Positions 8,789 through 20,211 of a stretch of DNA of 64,000 bases are shown one piece after another. This DNA is from Marinobacter salarius. GTDB lineage: Bacteria; Pseudomonadota; Gammaproteobacteria; Pseudomonadales; Oleiphilaceae. The number at the start of each line of letters is the position of its first letter. Within the stretch, counting starts at the first letter, position 1. Location of the stretch: contig NZ_CP136693.1 in NCBI RefSeq assembly GCF_032922745.1, forward strand, positions 3,472,001 through 3,536,000, given 5' to 3'. The notes under the pieces were generated by a model. It saw only the letters and a list, made by a program, of their open reading frames with translations, did not search any database and was not told the origin of the DNA. The position numbers and the translations under genes were made by a program.

Positions 8789-10288
8789 TTAGCGACGCCG
8801 CTTTTCCTCCATGCGGGACAGGAACTCCTGCATGATCAGCGTGTAAAGTTCCCCACCCAGAAACCGGTCTTCAACGCCTGCGTCAATGCTGGGGTTGTCG
8901 TTTACCTCAATGACTGCCACACGGTTACCGGACTGCTTGATATCCACACCGTAAAGGCCATTGCCGATCAGACGTGTGGCGTTGAGCGCTGCCTGGATTA
9001 CGTTCCGGGGCACCTCGTACGTCGGCATGGTATCGAAACCACCGCTGTCCACTTCCGCGCCACCGTGCTGGTAGATTTGCCAGTGCCCCTCCACCATGTA
9101 GTATTTACAGGCATAGATGGCCCGGCCGCCAAGCACCCCAATACGCCAGTCATAGTCGGTGTAAAGGTACTCCTGGGCCAATACCAGCGCGGACTGTTTG
9201 AACAGCTCTTTCAGGCCCGCCCGCAGCGATTTTTCATCCTCCGCCTTGGTGACTCCCCGCGAAAAGGCGCCGTCAGGAATCTTGATAACGGCAGGAAAGC
9301 CCAGCTCGCGAATCACCTGTTCAGCACTGTCTTTCTGGTCTTTGGAAAGGATCAGGGTTTTCGGCGTCGGGATTTTGTTGTTGTTCAGCAGGTCGGCCAG
9401 ATAGACCTTGTTGGTGCATCGCAGGATCGACACTGGATCGTCAATCACCACCATGCCTTCTGCCTCGGCCTTGCGGGCGAAACGATAGGTGTGATGATCG
9501 ATGGCTGTGGTCTCGCGAATAAACAGCCCATCGTATTCCGGCAGCCGCATATAGTCACGGCGGCCGATCTGCTCCACGTTGATGCCCAGCTTACGTCCAG
9601 CCTTCTCGAATTTTTCCAGAGCCTCTTTGTCGCTGGGAGGCATTTCCTCGTCCTCATTGACCAGCATCGCCAGATCAAACCGATAACGACGGCGGGTGCG
9701 GGGCTTGCGCCAGACCATGCTACTGAAACGGTCAAACGCCGCCGCGAAGGCATCCTGTTCTTTCCCTTTCAGGTCCGCTGGACAACCCGGCTTCATGGAC
9801 GCTATCTGCCAGGTTTTGCCACGGCGGAACACCACGTCCAGAACCGGGCACGGAAAACGCTCAAACAACGCGCGGGCAACCGGCTTCAAATCCCCATGTT
9901 CCGCCTGCCCGAAATACGTGCGGACACGCACTTCGCGAGTGGCGTGGTTGTTTTCACCGGCGGGCTCGATCTCCGCCCCGGCCGCCTCAAGCCAGTTGAT
10001 GACGCTGGCATCCAGTTCATCCAACTGCAGCGAAAACAGCCCCTTGCGGCTGAGGTCGTTGAGCGTCATCACAGACGGCACCACATGATGGCCACGAGCC
10101 TCGGCCAGCAACGAACAGTAATAGCCACGACTGAGGTACCGGGCGCTCTGGCACAGGTTGATCACCCGCACCCGGCTGGAGGTGGGCGCGGAAAACTGCA
10201 GATACTGATCAAAGGTCAGCACGTCTTCACTGGGGTAATACGGCGCCCAGTCCTTGGCGCGGTCAACAACAATCAACAATCGTGACAT
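8789..10288 (-). CDS. RimK-like ATP-grasp ligase with N-terminal RLAN domain
   Basis: A 499-residue protein. Residues 1-150 match the RimK-like ATP-grasp N-terminal (RLAN) type (MSRLLIVVDRAKDWAPYYP). A middle linker and a C-terminal ATP-grasp fold follow, with a nucleotide-binding PAVIKIPDGAFSRGV loop and Mg-binding VIEVNDNPSIDAG. Such enzymes join an amino acid or peptide through a carboxyl-phosphate intermediate; RimK itself adds Glu to ribosomal S6. The substrate here is unknown. It is divergent from a GNAT/C39 protein, a pairing seen repeatedly with this family. The ATG at 10288 has GGAGGA ten bases upstream; the ATG three codons earlier lies too close to that site. Confidence 0.85.
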   Translation of the reverse strand: MSRLLIVVDRAKDWAPYYPSEDVLTFDQYLQFSAPTSSRVRVINLCQSARYLSRGYYCSLLAEARGHHVVPSVMTLNDLSRKGLFSLQLDELDASVINWLEAAGAEIEPAGENNHATREVRVRTYFGQAEHGDLKPVARALFERFPCPVLDVVFRRGKTWQIASMKPGCPADLKGKEQDAFAAAFDRFSSMVWRKPRTRRRYRFDLAMLVNEDEEMPPSDKEALEKFEKAGRKLGINVEQIGRRDYMRLPEYDGLFIRETTAIDHHTYRFARKAEAEGMVVIDDPVSILRCTNKVYLADLLNNNKIPTPKTLILSKDQKDSAEQVIRELGFPAVIKIPDGAFSRGVTKAEDEKSLRAGLKELFKQSALVLAQEYLYTDYDWRIGVLGGRAIYACKYYMVEGHWQIYQHGGAEVDSGGFDTMPTYEVPRNVIQAALNATRLIGNGLYGVDIKQSGNRVAVIEVNDNPSIDAGVEDRFLGGELYTLIMQEFLSRMEEKRRR

Positions 10289-10529
10289 CAGTGGCATTCC
10301 TCCATGAAGGCAGTGCCGGAAGCGTGAGGAACACAGGCCCACCATGCATCGACGGTGCCTGTACAATCTCGCAACAATACGCCGGAACGCTTTAGCCTAC
10401 AATTAGCACGAAATGCGTGCTTTTACGCATGATTGCACGCTATCGGCAACGTCAGCACTCACTCATAATAGCCGTCAAAGCTAAGTCCGGCGAAGCCGCC
10501 ACATTTGAGGTATCCAGAGTTCTTTCACT

Positions 10530-11638
10530 ATGACATCCCTCGTTTTTCGTCACGCCACAAGCGATGATCTGGACGCACTGGTAAAGCTGGAAGATCGCTG
10601 CTTCACCGAAGACCGGATCTCACGGCGTAGCTTCCGGCGCTTCCTGGATATGCCCCGGGATCGCCTGATTGTTGCCGTGGCCGGCGACGAGCTTGTGGGC
10701 TATTGCCTTGTATTGATGAGCGCTGCAACCCGGCTGGCTCGAATCTATTCCATTGCGGTATTACCGGCCGAACGCGGTCGCAACATCGGCGAGCAACTGG
10801 TTCGGGAAGCGGAAGAGGCTGCCGTCGACGCCGGCCGCATCGTGATGAGACTCGAAGTGCGGGAAGGCAATTCCCCGGCGATACGGCTCTACCAACGCCT
10901 GGGCTATCGCCAGTTCGGCACCTATCGGGACTACTACGAAGACCACGGCACCGCACTGCGCTTCGAGCGTCGTATCCTGTTCTACGAACCTTCGCGGGAA
11001 TTTCCGGCGGTACCCTATTACCCCCAGACCACAGAATTCTCCTGCGGCCCGGCAGCCCTGATCATGGCCATGGCGGCCCTGGATGAACAGCAGCCAATGA
11101 CCACCCTGGAAGAACTGAAACTCTGGCGTGAGGCCACCACCATCTTTATGCTCGCCGGCCACGGCGGCTGCGGCCCCCACGGCCTGGCACTGGCTGCCTG
11201 GCACCGCGGTTTCCACGCCAGCGCCTACATCAGCAAAGAGGGTGCTCTATTCAAGGATACGGTTCGCAACGACGACAAAAAGCGGGTTCTGGAACTGGTA
11301 CACGAAGGCTTTCTCTACGACATCGGCCAGACTGGCATCGAACTCCATCACGACCCGCTCACCCTGGATGGTATGGAGGCTGCCCTCCACGATGGCCGTG
11401 TGCCGGTGATCCTGATCAGCACCTGGCAACTGAATCGCAGCCGCGTGCCACACTGGGTGACGGTATGTGCGATGGATGATCAGTTTGTATACCTGCACGA
11501 CCCGGAAATTGATACGGAGGTTGGTGAGACCGTCGCAGACAAGCAATACCTGCCGGTAGACCGCCGGGTGTTCGACCGCATGTCCCGATACGGCAAGAAC
11601 CAACCGTTGCAGGCAGCGGTCATAGTAGGACCAAGGCG

Positions 11639-11642
<4 letters not shown>
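10530..11642 (+). CDS. GNAT N-acetyltransferase fused to a C39-like cysteine peptidase
   Basis: A 370-residue two-domain protein. Residues 1-150 form a GNAT fold close to RimI (acetyl-CoA loop around VLPAERGRNIGEQLVREA, then RLYQRLGY). Residues 155-370 form a papain-like C39-family domain. Its nucleophile motif is EFSCGPAAL, a conserved glycine-rich HGGCGPHGLA follows, and the later catalytic residues are in VPHWVTV and HDPE. Together with the divergent RimK-like ligase this suggests peptide modification plus processing, but no substrate peptide gene is evident nearby. Its stop overlaps the stop of convergent uvrB by four bases. Confidence 0.88.
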
Positions 11643-13711
<2,069 letters not shown>

Positions 13712-13917
13712 AGTCTGGAGACATCCTTCGTTCATTCAAAAGTGATCTAGGCAACACACTGCACCGCGAATATCAAAAGGTGCAATCTGCAGAGAAACTT
13801 ATCGTCACGCGGGCTTCATGATACCATCTGAATCGTCAAAGGCGGCCTGAACATGGTGGAAACCACTACCCCGAAGCCGCCGGAGCCCTATCAGACGCAG
13901 CTTTAAGGAGCGCAAGT

Positions 13918-15102
13918 TTGGACCTTCAACTTTCCAGCCGAGTACAGGCGATCAAGCCCTCTCCCACCCTCGCAGTCACCAACAAGGCAGCGGAACTTCG
14001 CGCTGCTGGCCAGGACATTATTGGCCTGGGTGCCGGCGAGCCGGACTTCGATACCCCGGATCACATCAAACAGGCGGCCATCGAAGCCATCAACAACGGC
14101 CAGACCAAGTACACCGCCGTGGATGGTACGCCCGCACTGAAAAAGGCGATCATTGCGAAGTTCAAACGGGACAACGGCCTGGAATACGAAGCCAACCAGA
14201 TTCTGGTAAGTGGTGGTGGCAAGCAGAGCTTTTTCAACCTCGCGCTGGCCACACTGAACAAAGGCGACGAAGCCATTATTCCGGCGCCGTACTGGGTATC
14301 GTATCCGGACATGGTGCTGGTGGCTGAAGGCAAACCGGTTATCATCGAAACCAGCGCCGACACCCGCTTCAAGATCACCCCGGAGCAGCTGGAAAGCGCC
14401 ATCACCGAGCGCACCCGCCTGTTCGTGATCAACAGCCCGTCCAACCCCAGCGGCATGGCTTACAGCCTGGACGAGCTGAAGGCAATTGGCGAAGTGCTGA
14501 AGAAGCATCCGCAGATCATGATCGCCACGGACGACATGTACGAGCCGATCCTGTGGACCGGTCAGCCGTTCTGCAACATCCTGAACGCCACGCCGGAGCT
14601 GTACGATCGCACTTTCGTTCTCAATGGCGTGTCCAAGGCTTACTCGATGACAGGCTGGCGCATCGGCTACGCCGCTGGCCCGGCAAAAATCATCGGCGCA
14701 ATGAAGAAAATCCAGTCCCAAAGCACATCCAACCCGGCCTCGATTTCCCAGGCGGCCGCAACGGCAGCGCTGGATGGTCCTCAGGCCTGCGTGCAGGAAA
14801 TGGTCACGGCGTTCAAGGAACGTCACGACTACCTGGTAGAAGCCCTGAATGCCCTGCCCGGCGTTGAATGCCTGCACGGTGACGGGACCTTCTATGTATT
14901 CCCAAGCTTCCAGGCGGCCATTGACGCAGACTCGGGTGTCAGTAACGACGTAGAGTTTGCCGAGAAGCTGTTGAAGGAAGCCGGCGTGGCTCTGGTACCG
15001 GGCTCCGCTTTCGGTGCACCGGGCCATATGCGCCTGAGCTTCGCCACCAGCCTGGATACGCTGAAGCAGGCCATTGAGCGTTTGCAGAAAGCGCTGGGCT
15101 AA
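13918..15102 (+). CDS. pyridoxal-phosphate aspartate aminotransferase (class I, type Ib)
   Basis: A 394-residue aminotransferase moving the amino group between aspartate and 2-oxoglutarate. The PLP Lys lies in NGVSKAYSMTGWRIGYAAGP, the carboxylate-binding SPSNPSG and ATDDMYEPI are present, and the C-terminal Arg lies in GHMRLSFATS. It resembles the Pseudomonas/Thermus-type AspC more than the E. coli enzyme. The TTG start at 13918 is supported by AAGGAG upstream. It is divergent from uvrB and precedes tRNA-Asn copy 2. Confidence 0.92.
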   Translation: MDLQLSSRVQAIKPSPTLAVTNKAAELRAAGQDIIGLGAGEPDFDTPDHIKQAAIEAINNGQTKYTAVDGTPALKKAIIAKFKRDNGLEYEANQILVSGGGKQSFFNLALATLNKGDEAIIPAPYWVSYPDMVLVAEGKPVIIETSADTRFKITPEQLESAITERTRLFVINSPSNPSGMAYSLDELKAIGEVLKKHPQIMIATDDMYEPILWTGQPFCNILNATPELYDRTFVLNGVSKAYSMTGWRIGYAAGPAKIIGAMKKIQSQSTSNPASISQAAATAALDGPQACVQEMVTAFKERHDYLVEALNALPGVECLHGDGTFYVFPSFQAAIDADSGVSNDVEFAEKLLKEAGVALVPGSAFGAPGHMRLSFATSLDTLKQAIERLQKALG

Positions 15103-15118
15103 AAATCCTGGCAAGGGG

Positions 15119-15147
15119 TTGACGAGGCGTTGGGGTAACCTTAATAT
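15119..15147 (+). promoter_or_regulatory. sigma-70 promoter of tRNA-Asn copy 2
   Basis: TTGACG (15119-15124), a 17-base spacer and TAATAT (15142-15147) lie about 24 bases upstream of the tRNA. The arrangement mirrors that of copy 1. Confidence 0.8.
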
Positions 15148-15171
15148 ACGCGCCTCGTCACACGACGACGT

Positions 15172-15247
15172 TCCCCGATAGCTCAGTTGGTAGAGCAACG
15201 GACTGTTAATCCGTTTGTCGCTGGTTCGAGCCCAGCTCGGGGAGCCA
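15172..15247 (+). tRNA. tRNA-Asn (anticodon GTT), copy 2
   Basis: Identical over all 76 bases to copy 1 at 606-681, including encoded CCA. It is followed at once by an intrinsic terminator. Confidence 0.97.
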
Positions 15248-15256
15248 CTATTCCGA

Positions 15257-15292
15257 AAAGCCGCTAGTCCTCTGGATTAGCGGCTTTTTTTG
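15257..15292 (+). terminator. intrinsic terminator of tRNA-Asn copy 2
   Basis: AAAAGCCGCTA pairs with TAGCGGCTTTTTT around a short loop and is followed by a run of seven T on the plus strand. Confidence 0.9.
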
Positions 15293-15337
15293 TTTCTGAT
15301 CTTAGTCCCAACCCAGCCTTCTAATGAGGTGCCCCAC

Positions 15338-15445
15338 GGCGGGGTAGGACTTCTTTCCCAAAAAACGCTACAAGCACGTCCGTGTGCGCTTGGGCTCCGC
15401 CATCCATGGCTCCGCACATTTTTGGAAAAGAAGTCCTACCCCGCC
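15338..15445. repeat. palindromic intergenic repeat, copy A
   Basis: Terminal inverted repeats of 21 and 22 bases (15338-15358 and 15424-15445; one extra A in the right arm) flank a core of about 65 bases. The core, reverse complemented, is nearly identical to the core of copy B. The translated ORFs crossing it are fortuitous. Confidence 0.85.
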
Positions 15446-15512
15446 TGATTGATCCACACAGTTATTGAAAAGCCGAATCGAGCTTTCGCGGCGATATCTG
15501 AAAACTTTGAAA

Positions 15513-15622
15513 CGGTGCGGTGGGGCCTCCCTCTCGAAAATGTGCGGAGCCATGGATGGCGGAGCCCAAGCGCACATGGATGTGCTCGTAGCGGTTTTCG
15601 AGAGGGAGGACCCACCGTACCG
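15513..15622. repeat. palindromic intergenic repeat, copy B (inverted relative to A)
   Basis: Terminal arms 15513-15540 and about 15595-15622 match at 26 of 28 positions as an inverted repeat. The core from AATGTGCGGAGCCATGG onward matches the reverse complement of copy A almost base for base, while the arm sequences of A and B differ. This looks like a family of mobile or structured intergenic repeats with variable ends. Confidence 0.85.
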
Positions 15623-15669
15623 AAGCACCACACCATCAGGCTAAAACAGAATCAGACCAAGAACCACGG

Positions 15670-16380
15670 CTAGAGGCCAACTACCTCAGAGTGAATAGCC
15701 TCCAACGCAGCCAGAGGATCAGCAGCCTGCGTAATCGGGCGGCCGATGACCAAGTAGTCGGAACCGGCTTTGAGGGCATCTGTAGGCGTCATGATGCGTT
15801 GCTGGTCGCCCTTGTCGGCAGACAGCGGACGGATGCCCGGGGTGACCAGTTTGAAATCCTTGCCCTGCTCTGCTTTCAGCGCCGGCGCTTCCTGTGCGGA
15901 GCAGACGACGCCGTCCAGGCCGCAGTTGCGGGTCAGAGTTGCCAGGCGGGAAACCTGGGCTTCCGGGGAATCTGTGATACCGATACCGGCAAGATCCTCC
16001 GGCCCCATGCTGGTCAGCACAGTAACGGCAATCAGCATTGGCCGATCCTTGCCGAAGCTTTCCAGGCGGTCGCGGCAGGCGGTCATCATTTTCTCACCGC
16101 CGGAAGCATGCACGTTCACCATCCAGACACCCAGGTCCGCCGCGGCCGCTACGGCTGCGGACGTTGTGTTCGGGATGTCGTGAAACTTCAAATCCAGGAA
16201 GACGTCGAAGCCGCGGCTCTGCAGGTCACGAACCAGAACCGGCCCTGAACGGGTAAACAACTCTTTGCCGACTTTAAGGCGACATTTCGCGGGGTCCAAT
16301 TGATCAATCAGAGCCAATGCGGGCTGATCGGAGGGGAAATCCAGGGCAACGATGATTTTGGAATTATCGGGGGTTTGCAC
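15670..16380 (-). CDS. pyrF: orotidine 5'-phosphate decarboxylase
   Basis: The 236-residue TIM-barrel enzyme converts OMP to UMP, the last step of de novo pyrimidine synthesis. It starts IIVALDFPS, and the catalytic Asp-Lys network DLKFHDIPNT is present near residue 65. The phosphate-binding end VIGRPITQAADP is intact. It lies 33 bases downstream of lapB, the same pairing as in other gammaproteobacteria, and is probably cotranscribed with it. Confidence 0.96.
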   Translation of the reverse strand: MQTPDNSKIIVALDFPSDQPALALIDQLDPAKCRLKVGKELFTRSGPVLVRDLQSRGFDVFLDLKFHDIPNTTSAAVAAAADLGVWMVNVHASGGEKMMTACRDRLESFGKDRPMLIAVTVLTSMGPEDLAGIGITDSPEAQVSRLATLTRNCGLDGVVCSAQEAPALKAEQGKDFKLVTPGIRPLSADKGDQQRIMTPTDALKAGSDYLVIGRPITQAADPLAALEAIHSEVVGL

Positions 16381-16413
16381 AGTCAGTTTCCTGCAGAATA
16401 TCGTGTTTTCGGG

Positions 16414-17583
16414 TTATTCAGCTTCCACGCCCTGGATTGGGCGAACGGTTTCCCACTGCTTGCAGCTGGGGCACAGCCAATGCAATTGCTGTCCGGAAAA
16501 ACCACAGTTTACACATCGGTATACCGGGCGGTTGGCGAGTATCAAGTGGCCGATGCGGCTGACCAGGCGGCCTTCGTCCGTCGTCATGCCTTTTTCATAG
16601 CCCGCCAGTTCCACCAGGCGCAGCAGACCGCGGACGCTGGGGCGAACTTCCAGTTCCCGCCGCAGTAACTCGATTGCAGCCATGCGGCCGGATGTGCGCT
16701 CTACGGCTTCAACCAGCGCCAGCAGCAAGCTTGTGCTCGGCCAGGCTTCGTAGAACTTGCCTAGCTTCTTGACCAGACGACCAACATCGCCGTGTTCGCG
16801 TTCAAGCTTCATCAGCCGGTCTACCGCTTCTGAGCCGAACTCTGGGTTCTGATCGAAGACTTTCAAGCTTTGGCTGGCTGCGTCCCGGTAGCTGCCCTGG
16901 CGAATGAGCAACTTCATCATGATAAACGTGGCCCGGACACAGGAACGATCGTACTCCAGCGCTTCCTTGGACAGCTTCTGAGCCATCCAGCGGTCGTCGT
17001 GCTTGAGGGCATCCTCAGCCTGCTCGCAGGTAATATAGGCCAGCATTTTGTACATGCGGGCATCGTGGTCGCCGGTCGTCAAGGTACGGGCGACCTGCCC
17101 CGCCTTACCCCATTCCTTTTCCTGCTGATACAGCTCAATCAGTTGTAATGAAGACTTACGCCCGTACTCCCTGTCGCCCATCAGTTGATGAAGCAACGCT
17201 TCTGCTCTGTCCAGAAGGCCTGCATTCAGGTAGTCAATGGCCAACTCGTAGGTAACCTGCTGGGAGTATCGTGGCGGCAGTTCCGGACGGGCAAGGAGGT
17301 TCTGGTGAATCAGAATGGCCCGATCGGTCTCGCCCTTGTGGCGGAAATGGGCGCCGATAGAGAGGTGCAGGCCCACCGTTTCCTTGTTCACAGCCAGGGA
17401 CTGAACGAAGTTCTCAACCGCCTGATCGGAATAGTTGGTGAACAGAAATTGCAGACGATCCTTGACGGATTCCTCGTCGGAGATGGGTGTTTTGGAGCGT
17501 TCCCTGGTGCTGCCCATTCGCCCCACAAACCAGCCAGCGGCCACCGCAACCGTTAACAGCAGCCATTGAAGCACTATATCCAT
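16414..17583 (-). CDS. lapB: lipopolysaccharide assembly protein LapB (YciM)
   Basis: A 389-residue inner-membrane protein. An N-terminal transmembrane helix (DIVLQWLLLTVAVAAGWFVG) is followed by repeated TPR-like helices through about residue 340. A C-terminal rubredoxin-type zinc ribbon has two cysteine pairs (RCVNCG and WLCPSCKQW). LapB recruits LpxC to FtsH for degradation and so sets LPS synthesis. Length equals the E. coli protein (389). Its ATG overlaps the stop codon of lapA (TAATG), indicating translational coupling. Confidence 0.95.
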   Translation of the reverse strand: MDIVLQWLLLTVAVAAGWFVGRMGSTRERSKTPISDEESVKDRLQFLFTNYSDQAVENFVQSLAVNKETVGLHLSIGAHFRHKGETDRAILIHQNLLARPELPPRYSQQVTYELAIDYLNAGLLDRAEALLHQLMGDREYGRKSSLQLIELYQQEKEWGKAGQVARTLTTGDHDARMYKMLAYITCEQAEDALKHDDRWMAQKLSKEALEYDRSCVRATFIMMKLLIRQGSYRDAASQSLKVFDQNPEFGSEAVDRLMKLEREHGDVGRLVKKLGKFYEAWPSTSLLLALVEAVERTSGRMAAIELLRRELEVRPSVRGLLRLVELAGYEKGMTTDEGRLVSRIGHLILANRPVYRCVNCGFSGQQLHWLCPSCKQWETVRPIQGVEAE

Positions 17584-17885
17584 TAAAGCGTCCGGTCGTT
17601 CTGGGCCCTGGATTTCTCCAATGCCTGCTCAGTACGAGCAAGTCGTTTTTCAAGGTTACGGCGGGAAACCGATGTGCGAACGGTTGCAAGCATGGTAATC
17701 AGAACTCCGATCAAAGCGCCGATCACAAAAGACAGGATAATCCAGACGGCGACACCGTGAGGCTGAGTCTCAAAGAGCAGGAAATTGAGGGAGACCGCCA
17801 TCTGATTATTCAGGGAGAAAACAAGTGCTACCAGAACCAGAACCAATACCAGCAGAATGAGAAGGACCTTCTGAAATCCGGCCAT
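17583..17885 (-). CDS. lapA: lipopolysaccharide assembly protein LapA
   Basis: A 100-residue protein with two transmembrane helices (QKVLLILLVLVLVLVALVF and GVAVWIILSFVIGALIGVLI) joined by the NNQMAVSLNFLLF stretch typical of LapA (DUF1049). A basic coiled-coil-like tail follows. It acts with LapB at the inner membrane. The start at 17885 is preferred because it puts MAGFQK before the first helix; a GTG at 17903 is an alternative. Confidence 0.9.
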   Translation of the reverse strand: MAGFQKVLLILLVLVLVLVALVFSLNNQMAVSLNFLLFETQPHGVAVWIILSFVIGALIGVLITMLATVRTSVSRRNLEKRLARTEQALEKSRAQNDRTL

Positions 17886-17956
17886 AGTCGCAATGCTCCA
17901 CACGGACCTGGTTGTTTATCTCAGGACCTGGTTAACGTCTTTCCCCAAGAGGGTAA

Positions 17957-18253
17957 TCAGAAGCCCTTTTTAAGGCTATCGTTTACCTGCTCGCGCAACT
18001 CCTTGCCTGGCTTGAAGTGCGGAACAAATTTGGCCGGTAATTGCACGGCTTCCCCGGTTTTCGGGTTACGCCCGGTTCTGGCTGCGCGATGGTGCAACGA
18101 GAAACTACCAAAACCCCGGATCTCGATTCGCTGGCCATCCGCCAGTGATTGGGACATGTGCTCGATAATCGTTTTCACAGCCAGTTCCACATCCTTCACT
18201 GAAAGCTGCGTCTGCTTGGACGCAATCAGCTCTACCAGTTCAGATTTCGTCAT
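17957..18253 (-). CDS. ihfB: integration host factor subunit beta
   Basis: A 98-residue HU/IHF-fold protein with the conserved RIEIRGFGSFSLHHRAARTG and GRNPKTGE beta-arm and the C-terminal VPHFKPGKELRE. As a heterodimer with IhfA it bends DNA sharply at specific sites. The MTKSELVE start at 18253 has GAGGG nine bases upstream; the longer start three codons earlier abuts the ribosome site. It follows rpsA, as in E. coli and Pseudomonas. Confidence 0.96.
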   Translation of the reverse strand: MTKSELVELIASKQTQLSVKDVELAVKTIIEHMSQSLADGQRIEIRGFGSFSLHHRAARTGRNPKTGEAVQLPAKFVPHFKPGKELREQVNDSLKKGF

Positions 18254-18336
18254 TGGGCTCATCCCTCTTTACATTATTATCGGATAGCCGGTTACCAGCT
18301 CCTTGCCACTAGTTTAGCCAAACCAGAAAAAAACAC

Positions 18337-18368
18337 AAAAAAAACGGGCTCTTAGAGCCCGTTTTTTT
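18337..18368. terminator. bidirectional-looking terminator between rpsA and ihfB
   Basis: ACGGGCTC pairs with GAGCCCGT around a 3-base loop. An A-run lies on the left and a T-run on the right, so both strands show stem plus U-tract. On the minus strand it lies just after rpsA, and ihfB would then need its own promoter or partial read-through. Confidence 0.85.
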
Positions 18369-18385
18369 CATACCAACCGGAGATG

Positions 18386-20080
18386 TTATTCCTTGTTGGC
18401 GTTTTGCTGCTGCATCTGCTCTTTGATGAGATCACCGATGGTGGTCGCACCAGAGGAAGATTCAGCCGCTTTGGCGCGAACACCTTCCAGCGCCTGCTTG
18501 TCGTCTTCAACGTCCTTGGACTTCACAGACAGGTTGATGACGCGGTTCTTGCGGTCGATGCTGATGATCTTCGCTTCAACTTCGTCGCCTTCGTTCAGCG
18601 CGTTGCGTGCGTCTTCAACACGGTCACGGCTGATTTCAGAGGCTTTCAGAACAGCTTCAACTTCGTCGTTCAGGGTGATGGTAGCGGCTTTTGCATCAAC
18701 CGCAGATACCGTGCCCTTCACGATGGAGCCCTTGTCGTTCAGCTGTACAAACTCGGCGAACGGATCGCTTTCCAGCTGCTTGATGCCCAGGGAGATGCGC
18801 TCACGCTCGGGATCAACAGACAGGATAACGGTTTCAACTTCGTCGCCCTTCTTGTATTCACGGACGGCTTCTTCGCCAGTCTCGTTCCAGCTGATGTCTG
18901 ACAGGTGAACCAGACCATCGATGCCGCCGTCCAGGCCGATGAAGATACCAAAGTCAGTGATTGACTTGATCTTGCCGGAGATACGGTCGCCTTTGTTGAA
19001 CTTGCTGGAGAAATCTTCCCACGGGTTAGCAACACACTGCTTGATACCCAGGGAGATACGACGACGCTCTTCGTCGATGTCCAGAATCATCACGCCCACT
19101 TCGTCGCCAACCTGAACGACTTTGGACGGATGAATGTTCTTGTTGGTCCAGTCCATTTCGGACACGTGAACCAGGCCTTCAACGCCTTCTTCCAGCTCAG
19201 CGAAGCAGCCGTAGTCGGTCAGGTTGGTTACACGTGCAGTAACCTTGGTACCTTCCGGATAACGACCCTTGATATCGACCCAGGGATCTTCGCCCAGCTG
19301 CTTCAGACCCAGTGATACGCGGTTGCGCTCACGGTCAAACTTCAGAACCTTGACGTTGATCTCGTCGCCGACATTGACGATTTCGCTCGGATGCTTGATG
19401 CGCTTCCAGGCCATATCGGTGATGTGCAGCAGGCCGTCAACACCGCCCAGATCTACGAACGCGCCGTAGTCGGTCAGGTTCTTGACGATACCCTTGATTT
19501 CCAGACCTTCGGTCAGGGTTTCGAGCAGAGCTTCACGCTCAGCACTGTTTTCAGCTTCCAGAACGGCGCGGCGGGAAACAACCACGTTGTTACGCTTCTG
19601 GTCGAGCTTGATAACCTTGAATTCGAGTTCCTTGTTCTCCAGGTGCGCGGTATCGCGAACCGGGCGAACATCTACCAGCGAACCAGGCAGGAAGGCACGG
19701 ATGCCGGCCAGATCGACGGTGAAACCACCCTTGACCTTGCCATTGATAACACCCTTAACCACTTCTTCAGCTTCGAAGGACTTCTCAAGTACCTTCCAGG
19801 CTTCTGCGCGCTTGGCTTTCTCACGGGACAGACGGGTTTCACCGAAGCCGTCTTCCACAGCGTCGAGAGCTACGTCAACAACCTCGCCGATAGCAACTTC
19901 CAACTCGCCTTTTTCATTGAGGAACTGGGAGGCGGGGATAACACCTTCGGACTTCAGTCCGGCGTTAACGGTGACCCAGTCGTTATCGACGTCTACAACG
20001 GTTCCCTGGACGATGGAACCTGGTTGCATGTCAATTTCTTTTAGGCTTTCTTCAAAAAGATCCGCAAAGCTCTCGCTCAT
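18386..20080 (-). CDS. rpsA: 30S ribosomal protein S1
   Basis: A 564-residue protein with six tandem S1 OB-fold repeats, the first two diverged and ribosome-binding, the last four RNA-binding. Repeated GxVxxLTDYGxFV-type signatures are visible (NLTDYGAFVDLGGVDGLLH, NLTDYGCFAELEEGVEGLVH, SITDFGIFIGLDGGIDGLVH). S1 binds leader regions of mRNAs for translation initiation. Length compares with 557 in E. coli. The 130-base leader upstream includes a GGCCAGCC/GGCTGG hairpin, possibly part of the autoregulatory leader known for rpsA. Confidence 0.97.
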   Translation of the reverse strand: MSESFADLFEESLKEIDMQPGSIVQGTVVDVDNDWVTVNAGLKSEGVIPASQFLNEKGELEVAIGEVVDVALDAVEDGFGETRLSREKAKRAEAWKVLEKSFEAEEVVKGVINGKVKGGFTVDLAGIRAFLPGSLVDVRPVRDTAHLENKELEFKVIKLDQKRNNVVVSRRAVLEAENSAEREALLETLTEGLEIKGIVKNLTDYGAFVDLGGVDGLLHITDMAWKRIKHPSEIVNVGDEINVKVLKFDRERNRVSLGLKQLGEDPWVDIKGRYPEGTKVTARVTNLTDYGCFAELEEGVEGLVHVSEMDWTNKNIHPSKVVQVGDEVGVMILDIDEERRRISLGIKQCVANPWEDFSSKFNKGDRISGKIKSITDFGIFIGLDGGIDGLVHLSDISWNETGEEAVREYKKGDEVETVILSVDPERERISLGIKQLESDPFAEFVQLNDKGSIVKGTVSAVDAKAATITLNDEVEAVLKASEISRDRVEDARNALNEGDEVEAKIISIDRKNRVINLSVKSKDVEDDKQALEGVRAKAAESSSGATTIGDLIKEQMQQQNANKE

Positions 20081-20211
20081 TATGTGTCCTATGTGATCAA
20101 CGCAAGTTTACTCCGTGCTACCAGCAACACGGTCTGTTAGTTTCAATCCGGATCCAGCCAGTGGCTGGCCGATAACGCCGAACCCGGAATTTCAACAACA
20201 AAAAGGTGTAG

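Noticed and set aside
9065..10285. 406-codon plus-strand ORF opposite the RimK-like gene
   Set aside because: Antisense frame of a clear ATP-grasp gene; composition follows the complementary codons only.
13903..15198. 431-codon minus-strand ORF opposite the aspartate aminotransferase gene
   Set aside because: It is a shadow of a well-supported gene in GC-rich DNA and extends into the tRNA; it matches no family.
15368..15631. 87-codon minus-strand ORF between tRNA-Asn and pyrF
   Set aside because: It is a translation of the two palindromic repeats.
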